In this document: one piece after another, positions 5,737 to 9,239 of the stretch
Layout of the letters: each line of letters begins with the position of its first letter
Position numbering within the stretch: position 1 is the stretch's first letter
Assembly: GCA_014237955.1 (NCBI GenBank)
Contig: JABABY010000072.1
Coordinates: 1-9,239, forward strand
Reading direction: 5' to 3'
DNA from: Planctomycetota bacterium
GTDB taxonomy: Bacteria > Planctomycetota > Planctomycetia > Pirellulales > UBA7805
Length of the DNA: 9,239 nucleotides
Made by a program: the position numbers and the translations under genes
The notes under the pieces: generated by a model
Database searches by the model: none
Seen by the model: the letters and a program-made list of their open reading frames with translations, nothing else
What the model was told of the DNA's origin: nothing

Positions 5737-6681
5737 CTACCCGAGTAGCTGATCCATGGTTGCAACTAAGTCTTTTACGGCAGCCACGCTTTTTTGGAAT
5801 TCAGCTTGTTCCTGTTCGCTCAATTCAAGTGAAAGGATTTTTTCCACGCCGTCTGCTCCGAGGATCGCAGGAACTCCCACATAGTAGCCACCGACTCCAT
5901 ACTCGCTGTTGCAGTAGGCTGCCAAAGGCAGCACCCGCTTTTTATCCCGCACGATGGCTTCCACCATCTGGGCAGTGGCCGCGGCTGGAGCGTAGTAGGC
6001 ACTGCCCGTCTTCAGCAGCGAGACAATCTCACCACCGCCTTTACGCGTTCGTTCAATAATTTCTTCAAGGCGGTCTGATGGCAATAATTGAGAAACCGGA
6101 ATGCCGCCTACCGTTGAACAACTCCGTAGGGGCACCATCGTATCACCGTGGCCACCCATCAGCATAGCTTGAACATCTTCCACGCTCACACCAAGTTCCA
6201 TGGCAAGAAAGGTGCGATAGCGTGCGGTATCCAAAACGCCCGCCTGACCCATTACGCGGTGGTGTGGAAAGCCAGTAACCTTCTGGGCTTGTTGGACCAT
6301 GGCATCGAGGGGATTGCTCACCACGATCACGATGGCCTCCGGGCTGCTGGACTGAATTTCCTTTGACACCGAGCTCACAATGGACGCATTCGTTTTAAGC
6401 AGATCATCACGACTCATACCGGGTTTTCTCGGAATGCCCGCAGTGATCACGACGACATCGCTATTAGTGGTGTCGCTATAACAGTTTGTTCCGACGATGG
6501 TGCTGTCGAATCCAACGATGGGTGCAGCTTCCATCAGGTCGAGCGCTTTACCCGCTGGCATGGTTTCTGTCTGTGGAATATCGAGCAACACGATGTCTCC
6601 CAGTTCAGCCGCCGCGCACCAGTGTGCAGTCGTTGCCCCCACATTTCCGGCACCAATAATTGAAATCTTTGCTCGCCTCAT
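5737..6681 (-). CDS. mdh: Malate dehydrogenase, LDH-like (type 3) NAD-dependent
   Basis: Oxidises malate to oxaloacetate with NAD in the TCA cycle; cytosolic. The 314 residues match the LDH-like MDH family (about 310). The Rossmann motif is GAGNVG (10-15), with Asp34 at the end of beta2 (LLDI), which selects NAD over NADP. Substrate-binding arginines are R85 and R91 in IPRKPGMSRDDLL; SNPLD (122-126) follows, then R154 in GVLDTARYRTFLA, and the catalytic GGHGD places His178, paired with Asp151. Arg85 with IPRKPG indicates malate rather than lactate specificity, since lactate dehydrogenases carry Gln there. The ATG at 6681 is chosen because the Rossmann fold starts three residues later and GGGAG lies 7 nt upstream; the frame is open for a further 52 codons upstream without family similarity. 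It appears monocistronic: a terminator lies 5' of it and a 432-nt gap follows. Confidence 0.95.
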   Translation of the reverse strand: MRRAKISIIGAGNVGATTAHWCAAAELGDIVLLDIPQTETMPAGKALDLMEAAPIVGFDSTIVGTNCYSDTTNSDVVVITAGIPRKPGMSRDDLLKTNASIVSSVSKEIQSSSPEAIVIVVSNPLDAMVQQAQKVTGFPHHRVMGQAGVLDTARYRTFLAMELGVSVEDVQAMLMGGHGDTMVPLRSCSTVGGIPVSQLLPSDRLEEIIERTRKGGGEIVSLLKTGSAYYAPAAATAQMVEAIVRDKKRVLPLAAYCNSEYGVGGYYVGVPAILGADGVEKILSLELSEQEQAEFQKSVAAVKDLVATMDQLLG

Positions 6682-6888
6682 TCGTCGCTCCCGTCCTCTA
6701 TGTCTGTTTTTCGAAAAGGTGTTGTTGTAAGCACTGCTCGTAAGCACCGATGGATATCTGCCCTCGAATATCCTCTTGCAGGAGACCGCGTCAAGGTGTC
6801 GGGTCCCGTTTTTAAATAATATCCGAAAGGTCCCCAAGCGTTGGGTCCGAAATCATCGGGGCACATGCCACCCTCAAAGAAGCGGTGG
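6682..6888 (-). other. mdh upstream region
   Basis: No gene is seen between the clpX terminator and the mdh start. The stretch holds a candidate promoter, an 8-bp direct repeat (GTAAGCAC at 6727-6734 and 6740-6747, period 13) between promoter and gene, and a short inverted repeat CCCAA-GCG-TTGGG (6833-6845) about 40 nt upstream of the -35. The last two could be regulator sites, but each is short. Confidence 0.4.
6767..6794 (-). promoter_or_regulatory. Candidate sigma70-type promoter of mdh
   Basis: On the minus strand TTGACG (6794-6789, five of six consensus bases) is followed after 16 nt by GATATT (6772-6767, four of six). Transcription would start near 6760, giving a leader of about 80 nt before the mdh ATG. 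Its position just after the clpX terminator fits independent expression of mdh. Confidence 0.38.
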
Positions 6889-6936
6889 ATTAAAAAGAAA
6901 TGGGGTAGAGGACCGGCGCACGGATCCTCTACCCCA
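6889..6936 (-). terminator. Intrinsic terminator of clpX
   Basis: Read on the minus strand, TGGGGTAGAGGA (6936-6925) pairs perfectly over 12 bp with TCCTCTACCCCA (6912-6901). The stem can extend by three more pairs past a bulged base to a small loop. The second arm runs straight into TTTCTTTTTAA (6900-6890). This GC-rich stem with a T-tract, 54 nt after the clpX stop, is a classic Rho-independent terminator and separates clpX from mdh. Confidence 0.9.
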
Positions 6937-6990
6937 ATCTGGTGTGGGCGCGAACTGAAGCTCCAGCAGCAATACGGCTGGGTCTGAACG

Positions 6991-8280
6991 TCACGCGCTC
7001 TTTTGTTGTTGGCTCTCGAGGGGAAACATTTTTTCCCGCCCGTGGACCATATCCTCGGTAATGATGTGTTTGGCAGTGTCCTTCTGGTCCGGAAGATCAA
7101 ACATGATATCGAGCATGATGTGCTCAATAATCGACCGCAGTCCCCTCGCGCCTGTCTCTCGCTGTTGGGCTTTTTCTGCGATGGCCAACAGTGCCCCGTC
7201 GGTGAACTCCAGTTCAGCATCTTCCATGGAAAATAGTTTTTGATACTGTTTCACGAGGGCATTCTTCGGTTCAGTAAGCACACGGACCAAGGCCTCACGA
7301 GAGAGTGGTGTGAGAGCCGAGTGGACCGGCAATCGTCCGACGAGTTCCGGGATCAGACCAAATTCAAGAATATCGTCGCTCGTTACATGGGGTAGGGTCG
7401 TGGCTAGATCCGAATCGTTCTCGAAGCCGCTTTCCTGTCCAAACCCAATCGTTCGTTTGCCGAGACGTTTGCCAATGATCTTTTCGATCCCGACAAAGGT
7501 ACCACCGCAAATGAACAAAATATTCGTGGTGTCCATCTGGATGTACTGCTGTTCCGGATGCTTTCTGCCACCTTGCGGAGGAACATTGGCTGTGGTGCCC
7601 TCGAGCATCTTGAGCAAGGATTGTTGGACTCCTTCGCCTGAGACATCCCGGGTGATCGAAACATTCTGGCTGGTCTTGCCAATTTTATCGATCTCATCAA
7701 TGTAAAGAACGCCTCGTTGGGCTGCTTCGAGATCGAAGTCTGCTGCATGGAGTAACTTGAGCAGCAAATTTTCAACATCCTCGCCGACATAACCGGCCTC
7801 AGTTAAGGTCGTAGCATCACCAATGGCAAACGGTACGTTCAATGCTCGGGCTAGTGAACGTGCAAGGAGTGTTTTTCCCGAGCCCGTTGGACCTACCAGG
7901 AGAATGTTTGATTTTTCGATTTCAATATCTGAATCGGTGTCACTAGCCATCAGTCGTTTGTAGTGACTATGTACAGCCACGGCGAGGACGCGCTTGGTAT
8001 GCTCCTGGCCAATGACATATTCATCCAGTTGGCCGACAATCTCGCGAGGCGTCGGTACATCGCTAAAGAGCTGCTTCGAGGTGCCCCGTCGTCGTCGTTC
8101 CTGGTCGAGGATGGATTGGCAGAGTTCAATACAATCACCACAGATATACACATCGCCAGGACCTTCTACCAAAGGGCCAACATCCCGATAGCTTTTCCGG
8201 CAAAATGAGCAGAAGGCATTTTTTTTGGTCGTGCTACCACTTCGGCGGCCGATACCGCTGTTATCGCGTCCCGAGGGCAT
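6991..8280 (-). CDS. clpX: ATP-dependent unfoldase ClpX
   Basis: AAA+ hexamer that recognises, unfolds and threads tagged proteins into the ClpP peptidase. The 429 residues match full-length ClpX. The N-terminal C4 zinc-binding domain has Cys24, Cys27, Cys47 and Cys50 (CSFC...CGDC). Walker A is GPTGSGKT (130-137), pore-1 loop GYVG (163-166), Walker B LYIDEID (192-198), the RKH loop lies at 239-241, the IGF tripeptide that docks on ClpP at 278-280, and sensor 2 is GARGLR (377-382). All signature elements are intact. ATG at 8280 is chosen because AAAGGAG lies 5 nt upstream; a TTG five codons earlier overlaps that site. clpP, often beside clpX, is not in the window; a small membrane-protein gene lies 246 nt upstream on the same strand. 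An intrinsic terminator follows. Confidence 0.97.
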   Translation of the reverse strand: MPSGRDNSGIGRRSGSTTKKNAFCSFCRKSYRDVGPLVEGPGDVYICGDCIELCQSILDQERRRRGTSKQLFSDVPTPREIVGQLDEYVIGQEHTKRVLAVAVHSHYKRLMASDTDSDIEIEKSNILLVGPTGSGKTLLARSLARALNVPFAIGDATTLTEAGYVGEDVENLLLKLLHAADFDLEAAQRGVLYIDEIDKIGKTSQNVSITRDVSGEGVQQSLLKMLEGTTANVPPQGGRKHPEQQYIQMDTTNILFICGGTFVGIEKIIGKRLGKRTIGFGQESGFENDSDLATTLPHVTSDDILEFGLIPELVGRLPVHSALTPLSREALVRVLTEPKNALVKQYQKLFSMEDAELEFTDGALLAIAEKAQQRETGARGLRSIIEHIMLDIMFDLPDQKDTAKHIITEDMVHGREKMFPLESQQQKSA

Positions 8281-8526
8281 CTTTTCTCCTTTCAACAGCA
8301 GCGGTCTAGTGAGATCGCTACTAGCCTGTATTCAAGGTGTCGGAATTCTAGTCCCGTTTGGGGTGTCGCTCGAGTTGGTCCGGCCCGATTTGCATCAGGC
8401 CATCCCTTAGGGCATCCCTGTCCCTTGAAAGGCTCGAGAAAAGTTGTTGTTCCAATGCCGCCGGACTGACGCACCAGTGGAGCCGTCCCTGCAAAGAGTT
8501 AAATCCACAGGATCCTTCTGTATCGC

Positions 8527-8787
8527 TTAACCCTCATGGTCGGTATCTTTTAACTCTGCTTTGAGTTTATACGATAACCGTGTTTTTATAGTTCGGAATT
8601 CTTCGTTCGTAAGCTCACCTCTGGAATGCATTTCTCGGAAATTGCTAAGGAGTTCTGAGGTGCTGATCGCGTCATCGTCGGCAGTATCGCGCCACTTTGA
8701 CACGATGTATACCCCAACCGCAACCAGTGCCACGATCGCGGCAAGCAGCATAATCGCTCGAGTCCACGGACCTTCTAATAGTTCCAT
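8527..8787 (-). CDS. Small single-helix membrane protein with SHOCT-like tail
   Basis: An 86-residue protein. Residues about 11-30 (AIMLLAAIVALVAVGVYIVS) form one strong transmembrane helix, followed by Lys-Trp-Arg, suggesting the C-terminal part is cytoplasmic. Residues 44-71 (SELLSNFREMHSRGELTNEE then FRTIKTRL) fit the short C-terminal helical-hairpin pattern of SHOCT-like domains, with its L..L..L..G.LT..EF...K..L spacing. The tail is charged. The start ATG at 8787 has no obvious Shine-Dalgarno sequence, but the helix begins immediately after. It lies 246 nt ahead of clpX on the same strand; the gap argues against tight coupling. The function is unknown; small proteins of this layout are often membrane-anchored adaptors, but nothing here shows a partner. 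Confidence 0.72.
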   Translation of the reverse strand: MELLEGPWTRAIMLLAAIVALVAVGVYIVSKWRDTADDDAISTSELLSNFREMHSRGELTNEEFRTIKTRLSYKLKAELKDTDHEG

Positions 8788-9165
8788 TATGGCAAGTCAC
8801 CAAAGTAAGGCGAAGCGGCAGGCTCGCACCCACTGCTCGTAGGCCTGATCATTATGCGCGTTCACGACAGAGGAGTCTACCAATCCAGATACGGAACGAT
8901 GAATATGTAGGTTTTACAAAACACTAAAGAAATGGTCCCCGGACAGTAGTTTTTACCGGTCCTTAGCCCCCGTCGTGAGGAACGTTGTCGATTTTGAGTC
9001 CGCCATAGCCCACGATTTTTGTAAGAATAGGAAGCTGGACACACATTGCTCGCCAGGTTCCTTTGGTGGGAATGGAGTCGTGCCGGGAGGATGCTTTTCC
9101 CAGCGGTGACACCGTAGTGGGGGTGTTTGCTCGTCGTGCGATTTTTTGAGGAAATCACCAATGCA
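8788..9165. other. Intergenic stretch without a convincing gene; minus strand unusually open
   Basis: No recognisable protein or RNA gene is seen. On the minus strand all three frames lack stop codons from 9154 to 8966. None of the three translations shows a known domain or a good ribosome site; the only ATG-started candidate in the third frame encodes 27 residues (9046-8963). I find no tRNA, SRP RNA or tmRNA signature. Confidence 0.5.
8851..8856 (-). promoter_or_regulatory. Possible -10 element of the small membrane-protein gene
   Basis: CATAAT on the minus strand matches the -10 consensus at five of six positions and lies about 65 nt before the ATG at 8787. No good -35 is found at the usual distance, so this is only a weak candidate. 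Confidence 0.2.
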
Positions 9166-9193
9166 TTGAGAGAGTTGGTGGCTTTGGTATACT
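9166..9193 (+). promoter_or_regulatory. Rightward sigma70-type promoter of a divergent gene
   Basis: TTGAGA (9166-9171) and TATACT (9188-9193) each match the consensus at five of six positions, with 16-nt spacing. Transcription would begin near 9200. About 35 nt downstream comes an ATG preceded by GGGGAG, so the promoter is placed sensibly for a gene that leaves the window to the right. Confidence 0.6.
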
Positions 9194-9234
9194 CCCGGTG
9201 CGCAAGCTACCACCCCAGGGGAGAGAACAACCGA

Positions 9235-9239
9235 ATGGC
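9235..9239 (+). CDS. Start of a divergent gene running off the window (only ATG GC visible)
   Basis: ATG at 9235 follows a good promoter and a purine-rich GGGGAGAG segment (9218-9225), which ends 9 nt before the start and could act as ribosome site. Only one codon and two bases are visible, so the product is unknown. It is the only plus-strand gene supported in the window. Confidence 0.35.

Noticed and set aside
5427..6059. 210-codon plus-strand open frame across the intergenic gap into mdh
   Set aside because: It runs antisense to the well-supported mdh 3' end, has no recognisable domain and no ribosome site; it is a shadow of the coding strand.
6682..6837. 52-codon N-terminal extension of malate dehydrogenase
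   Set aside because: The extension shows no family similarity and covers the promoter and repeats; the ATG at 6681 has a ribosome site and gives the standard length.
8281..8295. TTG start of clpX five codons upstream
   Set aside because: Those codons contain the AAAGGAG ribosome site for the ATG at 8280.
8980..9010. Minus-strand GGACTCAAAATC, similar to a leucine-tRNA anticodon arm
   Set aside because: No acceptor stem, D arm or GTTCRANNC T-loop can be placed around it.

Overview
The window looks like a chromosomal segment of a Planctomycetota-type bacterium, probably a Pirellula/Rhodopirellula relative. This rests on overall protein character: the ClpX, the LDH-like malate dehydrogenase, the small SHOCT-like membrane protein, patchy Shine-Dalgarno use and loosely packed genes of roughly 50 % GC. 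It is an impression, not a search result. Every confidently called gene lies on the minus strand, so transcription runs from high to low coordinates. I see no tRNA, rRNA, CRISPR array or insertion sequence.

Region 1 (1-5304) is a flagellar/type III export block. In transcription order it holds an alpha/beta-hydrolase-like protein (4546-5304), a short HATPase-like protein (3777-4304), a FliF-FliG fusion (1859-3763), FliH (1230-1850) and the ATPase FliI (1-1165, cut by the window edge). The last four are closely spaced (gaps of 13, 8 and 64 nt). The hydrolase is separated by about 240 nt. The parts are recognisably those of the membrane ring, rotor base and export ATPase, but they are unusual. 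The ring protein has two transmembrane helices flanking only about 210 extracytoplasmic residues, so the third ring-building domain and collar of ordinary FliF are missing. The FliG middle and C-terminal domains are fused to it, without FliG_N. The five charged torque residues known from E. coli FliG are all changed. The two genes ahead of it look like pseudoenzymes: a hydrolase lacking the catalytic His (and probably Ser), and a GHKL fold lacking its N, G1 and G2 signatures. FliI keeps its catalytic residues but has Cys in place of the adenine-stacking Tyr. Together this suggests a divergent flagellar or flagellum-like export machine. Whether it drives motility cannot be told from this window.

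Region 2 (5305-8787) is housekeeping. A 432-nt gap with two clear inverted repeats is followed by mdh (malate dehydrogenase, 5737-6681), a leader with a plausible promoter, a strong intrinsic terminator (6889-6936), clpX (6991-8280) and a small single-helix SHOCT-like protein (8527-8787).

Region 3 (8788-9239) has no convincing complete gene. Its minus strand is open in all three frames for 189 nt. At its right end there is a good sigma70-type promoter pointing rightward and a start codon for a divergent gene that leaves the window.
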